Below, in pieces: positions 36,065 to 47,290 of a DNA stretch of 64,000 nt. Source of the DNA: Alteromonas indica (lineage in GTDB: Bacteria > Pseudomonadota > Gammaproteobacteria > Enterobacterales > Alteromonadaceae). Within the stretch, counting starts at the first letter, position 1; each line of letters begins with the position of its first letter. Location of the stretch: the NCBI GenBank assembly GCA_003056425.1, contig PYVY01000011.1, positions 62,001-126,000 of the forward strand, in the 5' to 3' direction. The notes beneath the pieces were generated by a model. The model was given only the letters and a program-made list of their open reading frames with translations, was not told the origin of the DNA and did not search any database. The position numbers were made by a program, and so were the translations under genes.

Positions 36065-39000
36065 CTAGTGATAACTTAGCGTTACGGACCGTTCTCCCAG
36101 GCAGTGCTTTAATTCATGCAGCAACTGGTCTTCCGGGGTGATATACCACTGGGCTCCACAGGTCAGTATTGCTTCGGCATCCCGGTGCAATACGTGCAAT
36201 TCTACCGGACAACTTCCGCCGGTAAAGGGTTGCAATATAGCCTGTAGCGAAGACAGTTTATCTTGTTGCCATTGCTGCGTATCTATTTTTAATTGCAGCG
36301 CCCGGGCATTTCGCTCCCGTGCCTGCACAATGTCCATTACGTCACGGGCGGTGATTGTATTGCCCCCGGAGAAATCATCAAAGCTGACCTGTCCTTTAAT
36401 CAATAAAATCCGGTCTGACTCTAAAATGCTTTCAAATTGTTCGAATACGTCTGGAAAGAACCGCACATCCATTCTGGCACTTTTATCATCCAGTGTCACA
36501 ATTGCCCAGCGACGGCCTTTTTTGTTCATCATTACCCGAACAGACAGCACCAACCCCACTGCAGTGGCCATTTGTTCTTTCCCGGTGGGTTTTAAATCCA
36601 CCAGCCGACCATCGGCATAATTTCTGATTTCTGCTGCGTACTGGTTTATCGGGTGCCCGGTGAGGTACAAGCCTAACGTGTCTTTTTCCCCTTCAAGCCA
36701 TACTTTTTCCGGCCATTTGGGGACATCGGCAAAAGCCTGTTCCACCGCTTCTGGTTCACTGTTTAACAGCCCGAACATATCTGATTGCCCAAACGACTCG
36801 GCTTTAGCATGCTGCCCCGCTGCTGCCATCGCTTCGGGTAAGGTGGCCATTAGCGCTGCCCGATGCGGTCCGAGGTTGTCTAAAGCCCCAGCCAGTACCA
36901 GTTTTTCCAACACCCGCTTATTAACACGTTTGAGGTCTACCTTAGCACAAAAATCAAACAAATCAGTAAATTTGCCCTGATTTTCACGGGCTTCAATAAT
37001 TGCCTCTATAGGGCCTTCGCCCACCCCTTTTATAGCACCAATGCCATAGACAATGCGACCTTTCTCATCCACGGTAAATTTGTGGCGGCCGGTGTTTAAA
37101 TCAGGCGGCAAAATTTGCAGGCCCATTCGTTGGACTTCATCTACCAGGGTTACGATTTTGTCGGTGTTATCCATATCCGCGGACATAACCGCCGCCATAA
37201 ATTCGGCCGGATAATGCACCTTTAACCATAACGTCTGATACGACACCAGGGCATAGGCAGCAGAATGCGATTTGTTAAACCCGTAGCCGGCGAACTTTTC
37301 CACCAGATCGAAAATTTTCATAGCCAGATCGGGGTCAATGTTATTTCCCTTGGCCCCTTCGGCAAATACCGCCCGCTGTTTGGCCATTTCTTCTGGCTTT
37401 TTCTTACCCATAGCCCGCCGCAATAAATCGGCGCCGCCCAGGGAATAGCCTGCCATTTCCTGGGCAATCTGCATAACCTGTTCCTGATACAGGATAATTC
37501 CGTATGTCGGCTCCAGGATTTCCTGCAAACACTCATGCTGATAGTCGGCATCAGGATATGAGATAGCTTCACGCCCGTGTTTTCGGTCAATAAAGTTATC
37601 TACCATGCCTGACTGCAAAGGGCCGGGCCGAAATAAGGCTACCAGTGCGATAATATCTTCAAAGCAATCAGGTTTTAGCCGCTTGATAAGTTCTTTCATA
37701 CCCCGCGATTCCAACTGGAATACGGCGGTGGTTTCGGCTGCTTGCAATGAGCGGAAACTTTTGGGATCGACCAGTGGGATAGCTGTGATATCAATTTTGG
37801 TGCCATGCCCAATTTCAATCATATCAATAGCCCACTGAATAATAGTCAGTGTGCGAAGACCCAGGAAGTCAAATTTTACCAGGCCGGCAGTTTCCACATC
37901 ATTTTTATCGAATTGGGTGACCGGATGTTTACCCTCGTCATCACAATACAAGGGCGCAAAATCCGTAATGGTAGTTGGTGCAATCACTACCCCGCCGGCG
38001 TGTTTACCGGCATTCCGGGTTACCCCTTCCAGAATTCGCGCCATATCGATAAGGTCTTTCACCTCTTCATCGTCGCGATATAGTTCTGGCAGGCGCGGTT
38101 CCACGTCGAAGGCTTTGCCCAGGGTCATTCCTGGGTCAGAGGGGATAAGTTTAGAGATGCGGTCAACAAAGCCATACGGATGGCCTAGTACCCTGCCCAC
38201 GTCGCGCACCACCGCTTTAGCTGCCATGGTACCAAAGGTTATGATCTGAGAAACCGCCTGACGGCCGTATAATTCAGCAACATGTTCGATAACCTCGTCG
38301 CGGCGATCCATACAAAAATCAACGTCAAAGTCAGGCATTGATACCCGCTCAGGATTAAGGAATCGCTCGAACAGCAGATCAAATTCCAAGGGATCCAAAT
38401 CAGTGATCTGCAGGGCATAGGCAACCAGTGAACCCGCTCCCGAACCGCGCCCTGGCCCGACCGGAATTTCGTTGTCCTTACTCCACTGGATAAACTCCAT
38501 AACAATCAGGAAGTAGCCCGGAAAACCCATTTGGTTGATAACGCCAAGCTCGATCTCCAGCCGTTCATCGTATGGGGGGCGTTTTGCCTGCCGCTCGGCT
38601 TCATCGGGGAACAAAAATGCCAGACGCTCTTCTAACCCTTCTTGAGAACGCTTTACCAGGAAGTCTTCAGTGGTCATGCCGCCAGTCGGAAATTGCGGCA
38701 GGAAGTATTCATTAAGCCGCACGGTTACATTACAGCGTTTGGCTATTTCAACGGTATTTTCTATTGCTTCGGGAAGATCGCTAAACAGCTCCGCCATCTC
38801 CTGGCCTGAGCGCAGATATTGTTGCTCGCTATACTTTTTTGGCCGGCGCACATCATCCAGCGTATACCCATCATGGATGGACACTCGGATTTCATGGGCA
38901 TCAAAGCCTTCCTGATTAACAAAACACACTTCATTGGTAGCCACTACCGGCAACCCGCTCTGTTCAGCTAACGCTACTGCGCGATGCAGGTAGTCTTCTT

Positions 39001-39529
39001 CGCCAGGCCGGCCGGTCCGTATCAATTCAAGATAAAAACGATCCGCAAAATGGGTTTGATAGAAGTCCAGTGCATCATTTAACAAAGCATTATTGTTTTT
39101 TGTTAAGGCTACGCCGACATCCCCATGTAATGCCCCTGAGAGCACAATAATGCCTTCAGCATGCTCGGCCAGCCATGCCTGGTCAATCACAGCGCGGTGG
39201 GCAATGTGGCCGCGTAGATAGGCTTTGGAGATAAGCACGGTGATATTTTTGTAGCCTTCATTGTTCATTGCCAACAATGTCAGCCTGAAGGGTTCATCAC
39301 CAAATGTGTCATTGGTTACCCAGAAATCGGTACCGATAATGGGCTTGATACCCATGCTGTGGCACTGCGAATAAAACTTCACCAGACCACACATGTTCAT
39401 CTGATCGGTCAGCGCTACCGCTGGCATAGAATGTTCGCACACCTTTTCTAAGATGGGCTTGACCTTATTCAGGCCATCCATCATGGAATAATCGCTGTGT
39501 ACACGAAGATGAATAAAGGGCGATGTCAT
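36065..39529 (-). CDS. dnaE: DNA polymerase III subunit alpha
   Basis: Replicative polymerase. Start at 39529 ([27 protein letters not shown]); a longer frame adds 24 unsupported codons. 1154 residues: PHP domain (about 1-280), polymerase palm/fingers/thumb with the catalytic [15 protein letters not shown] near 400, beta-clamp and OB-fold ([20 protein letters not shown]) regions, and a C-terminal tau-binding tail. The C-terminal 150 residues look more diverged from E. coli than the core. Follows rnhB by 23 bp. Confidence 0.98.
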   Translation of the reverse strand: MTSPFIHLRVHSDYSMMDGLNKVKPILEKVCEHSMPAVALTDQMNMCGLVKFYSQCHSMGIKPIIGTDFWVTNDTFGDEPFRLTLLAMNNEGYKNITVLISKAYLRGHIAHRAVIDQAWLAEHAEGIIVLSGALHGDVGVALTKNNNALLNDALDFYQTHFADRFYLELIRTGRPGEEDYLHRAVALAEQSGLPVVATNEVCFVNQEGFDAHEIRVSIHDGYTLDDVRRPKKYSEQQYLRSGQEMAELFSDLPEAIENTVEIAKRCNVTVRLNEYFLPQFPTGGMTTEDFLVKRSQEGLEERLAFLFPDEAERQAKRPPYDERLEIELGVINQMGFPGYFLIVMEFIQWSKDNEIPVGPGRGSGAGSLVAYALQITDLDPLEFDLLFERFLNPERVSMPDFDVDFCMDRRDEVIEHVAELYGRQAVSQIITFGTMAAKAVVRDVGRVLGHPYGFVDRISKLIPSDPGMTLGKAFDVEPRLPELYRDDEEVKDLIDMARILEGVTRNAGKHAGGVVIAPTTITDFAPLYCDDEGKHPVTQFDKNDVETAGLVKFDFLGLRTLTIIQWAIDMIEIGHGTKIDITAIPLVDPKSFRSLQAAETTAVFQLESRGMKELIKRLKPDCFEDIIALVALFRPGPLQSGMVDNFIDRKHGREAISYPDADYQHECLQEILEPTYGIILYQEQVMQIAQEMAGYSLGGADLLRRAMGKKKPEEMAKQRAVFAEGAKGNNIDPDLAMKIFDLVEKFAGYGFNKSHSAAYALVSYQTLWLKVHYPAEFMAAVMSADMDNTDKIVTLVDEVQRMGLQILPPDLNTGRHKFTVDEKGRIVYGIGAIKGVGEGPIEAIIEARENQGKFTDLFDFCAKVDLKRVNKRVLEKLVLAGALDNLGPHRAALMATLPEAMAAAGQHAKAESFGQSDMFGLLNSEPEAVEQAFADVPKWPEKVWLEGEKDTLGLYLTGHPINQYAAEIRNYADGRLVDLKPTGKEQMATAVGLVLSVRVMMNKKGRRWAIVTLDDKSARMDVRFFPDVFEQFESILESDRILLIKGQVSFDDFSGGNTITARDVMDIVQARERNARALQLKIDTQQWQQDKLSSLQAILQPFTGGSCPVELHVLHRDAEAILTCGAQWYITPEDQLLHELKHCLGERSVTLSYH

Positions 39530-39552
39530 AACACCTACTGTCGTTATCGGTT

Positions 39553-40122
39553 TTATTGGTCTAACAATGCCCGGACGGGCTTGAAGCTTGTACGGTAGCA
39601 CGGCAATACACCATGCTCAGCCAATGCGGCAAAATGTGCTTTGGTGGGATACCCTTTGTGTCCGGCAAAGCCATAGTGGGGGAATTCTTTATCCAGCGCA
39701 ATCATATCATTGTCACGCTCGACCTTAGCTAGAATGGATGCCGCTGAGATCTGGGCGTGCAGGCTATCACCTTTGACGATGGCTTCGGCATTATAGTGCC
39801 AATCGGGAAGTCTGTTGCCATCCACATAAACAAAATCCGGTTGTACCGAAAGCCCTTCTACGGCCCGCTTCATCGCCAGCATAGTGGCATGTAATATATT
39901 AAGGGTATCGATTTCCTGCGGGGTCGCGCGCCCGAAGGACCAACACAAAGCCTGTTCTTTGATAACCTGCGCAAAATAGTCGCGTTTTTTAGCACTAAGC
40001 TTTTTTGAGTCAGTTAGCCCTGCAATGGGGCGGCTAGGGTCAAGGATAACCGCAGCGGTAACCACATCCCCTACCAGCGGGCCGCGGCCTACTTCATCTA
40101 CTCCGGCAATTTTTCTATTCAT
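39553..40122 (-). CDS. rnhB: Ribonuclease HII
   Basis: Removes ribonucleotides and RNA from RNA-DNA hybrids. From the ATG at 40122 ([20 protein letters not shown]) the product is 189 residues with catalytic D9 and E10 in the [10 protein letters not shown] motif and later YVDGNRLP. The start lies inside the lpxB 3' end (8-bp overlap), so translation is probably coupled. A longer frame to 40206 would run deep into lpxB and is rejected. Confidence 0.96.
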   Translation of the reverse strand: MNRKIAGVDEVGRGPLVGDVVTAAVILDPSRPIAGLTDSKKLSAKKRDYFAQVIKEQALCWSFGRATPQEIDTLNILHATMLAMKRAVEGLSVQPDFVYVDGNRLPDWHYNAEAIVKGDSLHAQISAASILAKVERDNDMIALDKEFPHYGFAGHKGYPTKAHFAALAEHGVLPCYRTSFKPVRALLDQ

Positions 40123-41272
40123 GATTAATGAGATCCAACACCGCTTTTGCGGACGCTTTATCAGCATCCTGCGCCAGGGTTTTGTGCAGTTGCGTGAAGG
40201 TTTCAATTAACGCGGTATTATCACTGTTTAAAAAGCCAAGCAGTTGCTGACTCAACATTTGTGGGTTCACGTCATCTTGCAATAATTCAGGAATTATTTT
40301 GCGCTTTGCCAGCAAATTCGGCAACGTAAAAAATGGCGCTTTGTATAATCGTTGCATGATTTTATAGGTCAGGCCCGAAAGTTTGTAAGCTGCCACCATC
40401 GGGCGTTTACACAACATCGCTTCGAGCGTGGCAGTACCTGAGGCCAGTAAAATAACATCCGAGGCTATCATGGCTTCGCGTGCATTGCCTTTGGTAAGCA
40501 GGATGGTGCCCTCGGCGTAAAGACGGGTAGCATGCTCCTGAAGGAATTGGGCGATGAAGTCGAACCGATGTTGGTTGGCCGCAGGGATAACAAATTTACA
40601 GCCTGGTTTTTGTTTTAGCACTTCATAAATAGTGGCTAAAAATATCGGCAATAGTTTGCTTACTTCACCATTACGGCTTCCCGGTAACACCGCCATTACC
40701 GGGTCGCTACTGGCTAAACCCAACGCCTGGCGAGCTGGCTGTTGGGGCGGCGCTAATGCAATCGCATCAGCCAGGGTATGGCCCACGAAGCGATAAGCAA
40801 CCTGATGCTTTTGGTAAACCTCAGCTTCAAACGGGAATAAGCCCAACACGCAATCTGTCGCCTGGGCAATTTTATGGATACGTCCCTCTCGCCAGGCCCA
40901 GATAGTGGGGCTAACGTAATGAACGGTTTTAATCCCTTTTTGTTTTAACGCTTTTTCTACCCGCAAATTAAAATCTGGCGCATCGACACCGATAAAGATA
41001 TCCGGGGGATATTTTTCAAAGTGAGCAATAAGGGCGTTTTTGACTTTGAGGATAGCAGGCAGGTGCGATAGCACTTCTACCAGCCCCATCACCGACAGTG
41101 TTTCCATATCAAACAACGAATGGCAACCGGCGGCAATCATATTGTCACCACCGATCCCTTCGATAATAGCATCAGGATGTTGCCTTTTGAGCTCAGCAAT
41201 CATGCCGGCGGCCAGCACATCGCCAGATGGCTCGCCGGCAACAACACCAATGCGTAAGGGCTGGCTGCTCAT
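40115..41272 (-). CDS. lpxB: Lipid-A-disaccharide synthase
   Basis: Glycosyltransferase (GT19) that joins UDP-diacylglucosamine and lipid X at the inner membrane. 385 residues; N-terminal [19 protein letters not shown] is the family signature, with [18 protein letters not shown] in the nucleotide-binding half. Four bases separate it from lpxA. Confidence 0.97.
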   Translation of the reverse strand: MSSQPLRIGVVAGEPSGDVLAAGMIAELKRQHPDAIIEGIGGDNMIAAGCHSLFDMETLSVMGLVEVLSHLPAILKVKNALIAHFEKYPPDIFIGVDAPDFNLRVEKALKQKGIKTVHYVSPTIWAWREGRIHKIAQATDCVLGLFPFEAEVYQKHQVAYRFVGHTLADAIALAPPQQPARQALGLASSDPVMAVLPGSRNGEVSKLLPIFLATIYEVLKQKPGCKFVIPAANQHRFDFIAQFLQEHATRLYAEGTILLTKGNAREAMIASDVILLASGTATLEAMLCKRPMVAAYKLSGLTYKIMQRLYKAPFFTLPNLLAKRKIIPELLQDDVNPQMLSQQLLGFLNSDNTALIETFTQLHKTLAQDADKASAKAVLDLINHE

Positions 41273-41276
41273 TGGC

Positions 41277-42047
41277 TCAACGGATAATGCCGCGTTCGGC
41301 TTCTTGCAAAAAGGTCACCATCAACGCCACTTCCGGATGGGTCTCTTGCACGCTTTGCAGCTGAGCCACGGCTTCTTCTACCGTGTTATTCGCGCGGTAA
41401 ATAGTGCGATATGCGCGTTTGATAGCCATCACCGCAGCGGAAGAAAAACCGCGGCGTTTGAGGCCTTCGGAGTTGATCCCCGCCGGCACATTTTTTTGAC
41501 CATTGACCATAATGTATGGCGGCACATCTCGTAGCACGATAGCACCGGCCCCAACGAATGCGTGGGCGCCAACTTTACCAAACTGATGGATAGCCGCACC
41601 GCCACCGAAAATAACATAGTCGCCCAGGGTGACATGGCCCGCCAACGACACATTATTTGCCAGAATAATGTTATCGCCTAACATACAATCGTGTGCCACG
41701 TGAGCATTGATCATAAACAGGTTATTAGAGCCTACCCGGGTAATGCCTTCGTCCTGCACAGTGCCACGATGTACGGTACTGCCTTCGCGAAATACATTGT
41801 TATCGCCAATCACCAGTTGGGTAGGTTCGCCCGCATATTTTTTGTCCTGACAGTCTTCTCCGATGGAGCAAAACTGAAAGAAACGGTTATCTTTGCCAAT
41901 AGTAGAAGGACCACGAATGACCACATGACTTTCCAGTATGCAGCCGTCGCCTATCTCAACATTATCATCTACTACACAAAACGGGCCTATTTTGACATTC
42001 TTACCAATTTTGGCAGATTCTGAAATTACCGCAGTAGAATGGATCAC
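41277..42047 (-). CDS. lpxA: UDP-N-acetylglucosamine O-acyltransferase LpxA
   Basis: First enzyme of lipid A synthesis. 256 residues made mostly of left-handed beta-helix hexapeptide repeats (about 1-185) and a helical C-terminus. The catalytic-His loop is visible as [12 protein letters not shown]. It follows fabZ by 1 bp. Confidence 0.97.
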   Translation of the reverse strand: MIHSTAVISESAKIGKNVKIGPFCVVDDNVEIGDGCILESHVVIRGPSTIGKDNRFFQFCSIGEDCQDKKYAGEPTQLVIGDNNVFREGSTVHRGTVQDEGITRVGSNNLFMINAHVAHDCMLGDNIILANNVSLAGHVTLGDYVIFGGGAAIHQFGKVGAHAFVGAGAIVLRDVPPYIMVNGQKNVPAGINSEGLKRRGFSSAAVMAIKRAYRTIYRANNTVEEAVAQLQSVQETHPEVALMVTFLQEAERGIIR

Positions 42048-42048
42048 G

Positions 42049-42498
42049 TTAGACTATCTCTCTAATTGCACACATAAACTCTGCACTACAAACGCTATCG
42101 CCATCAACGCTTGCGGTACCTTTGAACTTCCATATTCCGCGACGTTCTTTGAGTAAGCTTACATCAAATTCCAATTTATCGCCGGGCACTACCGGGCGTT
42201 TGAAACGTGCGCAGTCAATCCCTGCGTACAAGTATAATTTATCGCTCTTACCCATGGTTTTAAAACCAAGTACACCCGCAGCCTGGGCCATGGCTTCAAG
42301 AATCAGCACACCGGGGAAAATAGGTCGTCCTGGAAAGTGCCCGGTAAAACAGGGCTCGTTCATCGTGATGTTTTTATACGCTTTGATAGACTCGCCAATG
42401 GTGTAATCGGTGACCCGGTCAACCAGCAAAAAAGGATAACGGTGTGGAAGTAATTCCAGAATTTCCTGAATATCAATAGAGTTTAGTGAGTTGGCCAA
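42049..42498 (-). CDS. fabZ: 3-hydroxyacyl-ACP dehydratase FabZ
   Basis: Dehydrates 3-hydroxyacyl-ACP in fatty acid elongation and competes with LpxA/LpxD for the same substrate pool. 149 residues with [14 protein letters not shown] and the catalytic segment [20 protein letters not shown]. The start codon is TTG at 42498 (AGGAGAG four bases upstream); no ATG nearby fits the family N-terminus. In most gammaproteobacteria lpxD precedes fabZ; here it is missing and fabZ heads the transcript after a 338-bp gap. Confidence 0.96.
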   Translation of the reverse strand: MANSLNSIDIQEILELLPHRYPFLLVDRVTDYTIGESIKAYKNITMNEPCFTGHFPGRPIFPGVLILEAMAQAAGVLGFKTMGKSDKLYLYAGIDCARFKRPVVPGDKLEFDVSLLKERRGIWKFKGTASVDGDSVCSAEFMCAIREIV

Positions 42499-42836
42499 AA
42501 GTCTCTCCTATGCCACTAACCGCTGTAACTGACTGTTTGTTCGGCAAGCGGTAAAGCCGTTGTCACCAGCAACCTGTGGTTACATTATTGTTGCTCGTTC
42601 AATGGCTCATGCGGGTCAGGATTACTCACCCTGCCGCGGGTTCTTTTGCATACCCTGAGGTGATGGCCGTGAACGGCGCCATATTTATTGAAAAAACACA
42701 GGCTGGAATTTTTAAACGGCGGCAACCATACGCTTTTTAACGTAAAAAACAAGTCAGACCAACCCCTTCGGGAGCTAGTCTGACCTGTGTTATCAGCATA
42801 TCAGGTTTTCATCATCGCCTGGAGGGCAACGAATTT
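42499..42836. other. Gap where lpxD is expected
   Basis: 338 bp between skp and fabZ. It holds the skp terminator (42744-42787) and presumably a promoter for fabZ-lpxAB-rnhB-dnaE-accA. Reading all minus-strand frames shows only short fragments and no recognisable LpxD sequence. Confidence 0.7.
42744..42787 (-). terminator. Terminator after skp
   Basis: On minus, CAGGTCAGAC pairs with GTCTGACTTG (10 bp, one G-U), with an inner CCC/GGG extension around GAA, followed by six T. Strong Rho-independent signal. Confidence 0.88.
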
Positions 42837-43352
42837 TTAGTTAGTTTTCTTAACCTGTTCAAGCACTTGCTCAGACACATCATGTTGCTCAGTAGCATAC
42901 GAAACCGCGCCTGCGCTAAGGATAAGATCATACCCATCTTTTTTCGCAACATTGTCGATGGCTTGTTTGATCAAGCCTAACAATTTGTTTCTTTCCTCAT
43001 TGCTACGGCGTTGAATGTTCTGTTGTAGCGGCTGACCTTTTTCTGCCAGTTGCTCACGAACACCCTGAATTTTCTGTTGCAGTTCTTTCTTTTCCTGCTC
43101 GCTCATCGTCGCCGCATCACGTTGTAAACGCTCCGCAAAGAACTGACCGTCTTTTTGAAGTTGGTTAACTTCATCAATCTGGTCTTTAAACTCCATCTGA
43201 ATGTTATTGGAGATTTCAGCGGCCTGTGGCATAGCCTGAAACACGCTCTGTACATCTACAACACCGATTTTCTGTTCAGCCATAACTGAACCGCTTACCA
43301 GCGCACTACCTAACATCGCGGTTGCAACGATATGTTTTGCCAACTGTTTCAA
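42837..43352 (-). CDS. skp: Periplasmic chaperone Skp/OmpH
   Basis: Holds unfolded outer-membrane proteins on the way to BamA. 171 residues: signal peptide (about 1-25, ending SVMA), then EQKIGVVDVQSVFQAMPQAA and long helical arms (about 45-125) rich in Lys, Glu and Gln. Directly downstream of bamA (51 bp) and followed by a strong terminator. Confidence 0.95.
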   Translation of the reverse strand: MKQLAKHIVATAMLGSALVSGSVMAEQKIGVVDVQSVFQAMPQAAEISNNIQMEFKDQIDEVNQLQKDGQFFAERLQRDAATMSEQEKKELQQKIQGVREQLAEKGQPLQQNIQRRSNEERNKLLGLIKQAIDNVAKKDGYDLILSAGAVSYATEQHDVSEQVLEQVKKTN

Positions 43353-43403
43353 AGGGAACTCCTTTTGTAATTATTCATTAGACGTCGTCGTCAAAGTTAA
43401 CTC

Positions 43404-45875
43404 TTAGAATGTTTGTCCGATATTAAAGGTAAAGAACTTCGCGTCATCACCTTCACGGTCTCTAATGGTTCTGGAGAAGCTGAATACCATCGGCCCCATC
43501 GGTGAAATCCATTGTACAGACAAACCGGCGGAACTACGATACTGTGTCCAGTCGGAATAGTCCAACACGTCATCACTTCCCGATACCGCTTGCAAGTTGC
43601 GATACTTATCGTAATCGAATTCAGTATCCCATACGTTACCTATATCAACAAACAGACTTGTTCTTACTGAATTGTCCATTTCCGCATCAACAAATGGGGT
43701 TGGTACGATAAGCTCGATACCACCTAATGCCATAGCATTACCACCCAAGCTACGGGTTGATACCCCTACCAAATTTTTTGCTGGGTCGCCAGGATATTGC
43801 TCACCGTCAGGGCCAGTAGCTGCGCTGTTGGCAGATAATATTACCCCACGTGGTCCTACCGTGTTGTTTTCAAAGCCCCGTAATGTATCCGCGCCACCTG
43901 CGGTGAAGTTTTCGGTAAACGGTAAAATTTGCTCATTACCATTATTAGACCCATAGCCATTGCCGTAACCTAACCGCAGACGGGCTAATACCGACCAACG
44001 CTGATTACGAGATAGCGGATAATAAAACTTCGTATCCAGCACGCTTTTGAAGTAATTTACGTCAGAGTTTGGCGTGGTAATACTAAATGTTGCCCGCTGT
44101 GACGATCCGGCGGTGGGAAACAGACCACGGTTTAATGTGCTGCGGCTCCATGAAACGCTGGCCAGGTAGCTATCATATTTAATTGGGGCTTCGGGGTCTT
44201 CTTCGCGGAACTGGTCATAAAACTGTTCGGTCTGTTCATAATAACCGGTGTTATACAGCTCGGTATTTGAATAGGTCATACCGAAGTTAATCCGGTTTAT
44301 CTCATCAATGGGATAGCCTACGTTAGCGCCTATCGACCACCGCTTAGAGTTATACTGGATAACGTTAAAGTCTGAACCATCAAACTCGCTGTAACCCAGT
44401 GACCCACCCAAACTGATGCCATCAATAGTGAAATAGGGATCATTATAGGTAATCTGCGCCGAGCGCTGATACGATACCGTACTGAGGTTTAAGCCTACTC
44501 GCTTACCAGTACCCAGGAAGTTATCCTGCTGAATACCCGCCTGCAAACTTAACTTCGTACGATCGCCATAACCAATACCGGCATTAAACGAACCGGACGG
44601 CTGTTCTTCTACATTAAAATCGACATCTACTTTATCGTCCTGGCCCGGGATACGGGTTGACTCAAATTCGACATTTTTCATGTAGGTTAAACGTGAAAGC
44701 TGATTCTTTGAAGATTCCAACAGATTGTTAGATAACCAGGCACCTTCCATCTGGTTAACATTTTGCCGTAATACATCATCGGCAGTAACAGTGTTACCAT
44801 TGAAGTTGATACGACGCACATAAATGCGTTTGCCCGGATCTACAGAAATCGTCAGTTTGACGGTTTTTTCTTCGTCATTGATTTCCGGTACTGTGGTTAC
44901 AGTAGGGTAAGCATAGCCAAAACGGCCCAGGTATTTAGAGATAAACTCTTCGGTATACGTGACCTCTGCCTGGTTATACAGCTCGCCATCCGTTAACGGC
45001 AGTACTTTACCGATATATTCTTCGTTACCCAGCAGATCACCTACTAGCTCAACGCCCGAAATGGTGTATTGCTCACCTTCAGAAACATTCATGGCGATAT
45101 AAATACCGTCTTTTTCCGGGGTCATAGAGACTTGGGTAGAGTCGATATTAAAACGCAGGTAGCCGCGGTCCATATAATGGTTGCGCACGGTTTCCATGTC
45201 GCCTTGCAGGGTTTGCTGCTGATAGCGGGTTTCGGATAAAAAGTCCCACCACGGTGTATCGTATTGCAGCTCCAAATCTTCCATCAATTCTGTGTCGGAA
45301 AATATTTGGTTACCGACAATATTGATTTGCTGGATGGCGGCGGCGTCGCCTTCTTCAAATAACAATTTTAGGTCGACCCGGTTACGCGGCAAGGGCGTAA
45401 TAATGGCAGACACGTCAGCATTGTATTTACCGATACTGTAAAAGAAGTCTTTTAAGCCATTTTCAATAGAGGTAAGGACTGTTCTGTCGAGCGGTTCGCC
45501 CAAACGCACACCGTTTCCATCCAAACTTTCCTGAAGCTGCTCATCTTTTATATCATCGTTGCCTTCAAAGATAATATTACTGATGGTAGGCCGCTCGGCG
45601 ACTTTAATAACCAACGTATTACCATCTCGCAGCATCTCCACATTTTCAAAATGGGTGGATGAATACAGTGAACGGATAGCCTGGGCCACCCTAAATGAAT
45701 TTAGTTCGTCACCTACTTCAACGGGGAGGTAGGTCAACGCTGCGCCCAGCGCAACTCGTTGCAAACCTTCAACCCGGATGTCTTCTACGACGAACTGTTC
45801 CTGTGATGTAGCCGCGTTGGCTAAGCTAGCACTGGATACAATAGCTCCGGCTGCTACTAACTGTCTTAACTTCAT
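43404..45875 (-). CDS. bamA: Outer membrane assembly factor BamA
   Basis: Core of the BAM complex that folds beta-barrels into the outer membrane. 823 residues: signal peptide (about 1-21, ending SLANA), five POTRA domains (about 25-425), and a C-terminal 16-strand barrel ending in FTFNIGQTF with terminal Phe. Motif FTAGGADTLRGFENNTVGPR includes the conserved RGF of strand loop 6. It sits between rseP and skp, the standard order. Confidence 0.98.
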   Translation of the reverse strand: MKLRQLVAAGAIVSSASLANAATSQEQFVVEDIRVEGLQRVALGAALTYLPVEVGDELNSFRVAQAIRSLYSSTHFENVEMLRDGNTLVIKVAERPTISNIIFEGNDDIKDEQLQESLDGNGVRLGEPLDRTVLTSIENGLKDFFYSIGKYNADVSAIITPLPRNRVDLKLLFEEGDAAAIQQINIVGNQIFSDTELMEDLELQYDTPWWDFLSETRYQQQTLQGDMETVRNHYMDRGYLRFNIDSTQVSMTPEKDGIYIAMNVSEGEQYTISGVELVGDLLGNEEYIGKVLPLTDGELYNQAEVTYTEEFISKYLGRFGYAYPTVTTVPEINDEEKTVKLTISVDPGKRIYVRRINFNGNTVTADDVLRQNVNQMEGAWLSNNLLESSKNQLSRLTYMKNVEFESTRIPGQDDKVDVDFNVEEQPSGSFNAGIGYGDRTKLSLQAGIQQDNFLGTGKRVGLNLSTVSYQRSAQITYNDPYFTIDGISLGGSLGYSEFDGSDFNVIQYNSKRWSIGANVGYPIDEINRINFGMTYSNTELYNTGYYEQTEQFYDQFREEDPEAPIKYDSYLASVSWSRSTLNRGLFPTAGSSQRATFSITTPNSDVNYFKSVLDTKFYYPLSRNQRWSVLARLRLGYGNGYGSNNGNEQILPFTENFTAGGADTLRGFENNTVGPRGVILSANSAATGPDGEQYPGDPAKNLVGVSTRSLGGNAMALGGIELIVPTPFVDAEMDNSVRTSLFVDIGNVWDTEFDYDKYRNLQAVSGSDDVLDYSDWTQYRSSAGLSVQWISPMGPMVFSFSRTIRDREGDDAKFFTFNIGQTF

Positions 45876-45937
45876 CTATTCTTTTTATCCTGCGCCGCGT
45901 TATTTCAATATATTTGATTATTTAGCGCTGCACCCTA

Positions 45938-47290
45938 TCAGGCGATGCGGCTAATATCGTTAAAGATGGCAATACCCATAAACATCAGAAGTATTACCCC
46001 GCCGATTCTAAATCCCCATTCCTGAACTGCTTCAGAAACAGGCTTCCCAGTTAGCCATTCAATGGTGAAGTACATTAAATGTCCCCCATCAAGCATAGGA
46101 AGAGGCAGTAAATTGATTATGCCAAGATTGACACTAATCAATGCTAAAAAGCTCAGAAAGTAGACCAACCCGTATCCAGCGCTAACTCCCGCGCCCTGAG
46201 CTATTGATATGGGTCCGCTTAAATTATTCAGCGAGACATCGCCGGTTACCAGTTTGCCAATCATCGACACACTTAAGGTCATCAGCCGCCAGGTTTTATC
46301 CGCTGCCTTCACCAGTGCCTCTACCGGGCCATACTGATGAACGAACACGTATCCTTGTGGCCAGGGCTCAAAGGTAGGGCTTACACCCAGGTAGCCAATC
46401 TGTCCCTGTTGAGTATCCCGGCGGGCGATGGTGGCATCGATCGTACGCGATTGTCCATCCCGGCTTACCTCAAATGTCACTTTTTCACCAGGACGCTCGC
46501 CTATGGTAGCAACTAAACCTTCCCAGCTTTCGATAGGTTCGCCATCTAGGCTGAGCAGGTTATCGCCTACCTGCAAGCCCGCTTTACTGGCCGGACTATC
46601 CGGTGCTACCACCGACAACTCGAGCTTAGCGGCTGGCCGATAGGGCTGCATTCCCAAACTGTCTAGTGCAGACTCTTTTTCGGGGTCAAAGTTCCAGTTA
46701 CTGGTATCAAACTCCAGTGATCGACTATCACCATTTGCCGTTTGGGCGGTTATCGGTATCGACGACTGGCCGATGTAAGATACCAGTTCAAGGTTCACGG
46801 CTTCCCAGTCAGCGGTATCCCGTGAACCCACTGCGGTAATAAGTGAACCAGATTCCAGCCCGGCTTGCGCTGAGACCGAAGCTGGGGTCACTTCCCCTAC
46901 TATCGGCTTTACTGTTTGCAACCCCACCAGGTTCATTACAAACAGTGCCACAATAGCAAATAAAAAGTTAACTACCGGGCCCGCGGCAATGATCGCCATT
47001 CGATGGCCTACGGGCTTGTTATTAAACGCTTTGTGCTTAAGATTATCGGCCACGGTATCTACCCGTTCATCAAGCATCCGGACATAACCGCCCAATGGGA
47101 TGGCCGCTAACACAAATTCGGTGCCATGTTTGTCAGTTCGACGCCAAAATGGTTTGCCAAAACCGATGGAGAATCGTTCGACCTGTACGCCGCATAAGCG
47201 AGCGACATAAAAATGCCCCCATTCATGTACCGCAACCAGTACCCCCAGCGCGACGATAAATGCACCCAGACTCCACAGAAATGAAAACAC
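45938..47290 (-). CDS. rseP: Intramembrane zinc protease RseP
   Basis: Site-2 protease that cleaves RseA to release sigma-E when outer-membrane proteins misfold. 450 residues: the zinc motif HEWGHFYVARL near the N-terminus (about 22-32), two tandem PDZ domains (about 120-310), and LLPLPMLDGGHL (about 395-406) with the third ligand. The start is GTG at 47290, one base overlapping the dxr stop (TAGTG). Confidence 0.96.
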   Translation of the reverse strand: MFSFLWSLGAFIVALGVLVAVHEWGHFYVARLCGVQVERFSIGFGKPFWRRTDKHGTEFVLAAIPLGGYVRMLDERVDTVADNLKHKAFNNKPVGHRMAIIAAGPVVNFLFAIVALFVMNLVGLQTVKPIVGEVTPASVSAQAGLESGSLITAVGSRDTADWEAVNLELVSYIGQSSIPITAQTANGDSRSLEFDTSNWNFDPEKESALDSLGMQPYRPAAKLELSVVAPDSPASKAGLQVGDNLLSLDGEPIESWEGLVATIGERPGEKVTFEVSRDGQSRTIDATIARRDTQQGQIGYLGVSPTFEPWPQGYVFVHQYGPVEALVKAADKTWRLMTLSVSMIGKLVTGDVSLNNLSGPISIAQGAGVSAGYGLVYFLSFLALISVNLGIINLLPLPMLDGGHLMYFTIEWLTGKPVSEAVQEWGFRIGGVILLMFMGIAIFNDISRIA

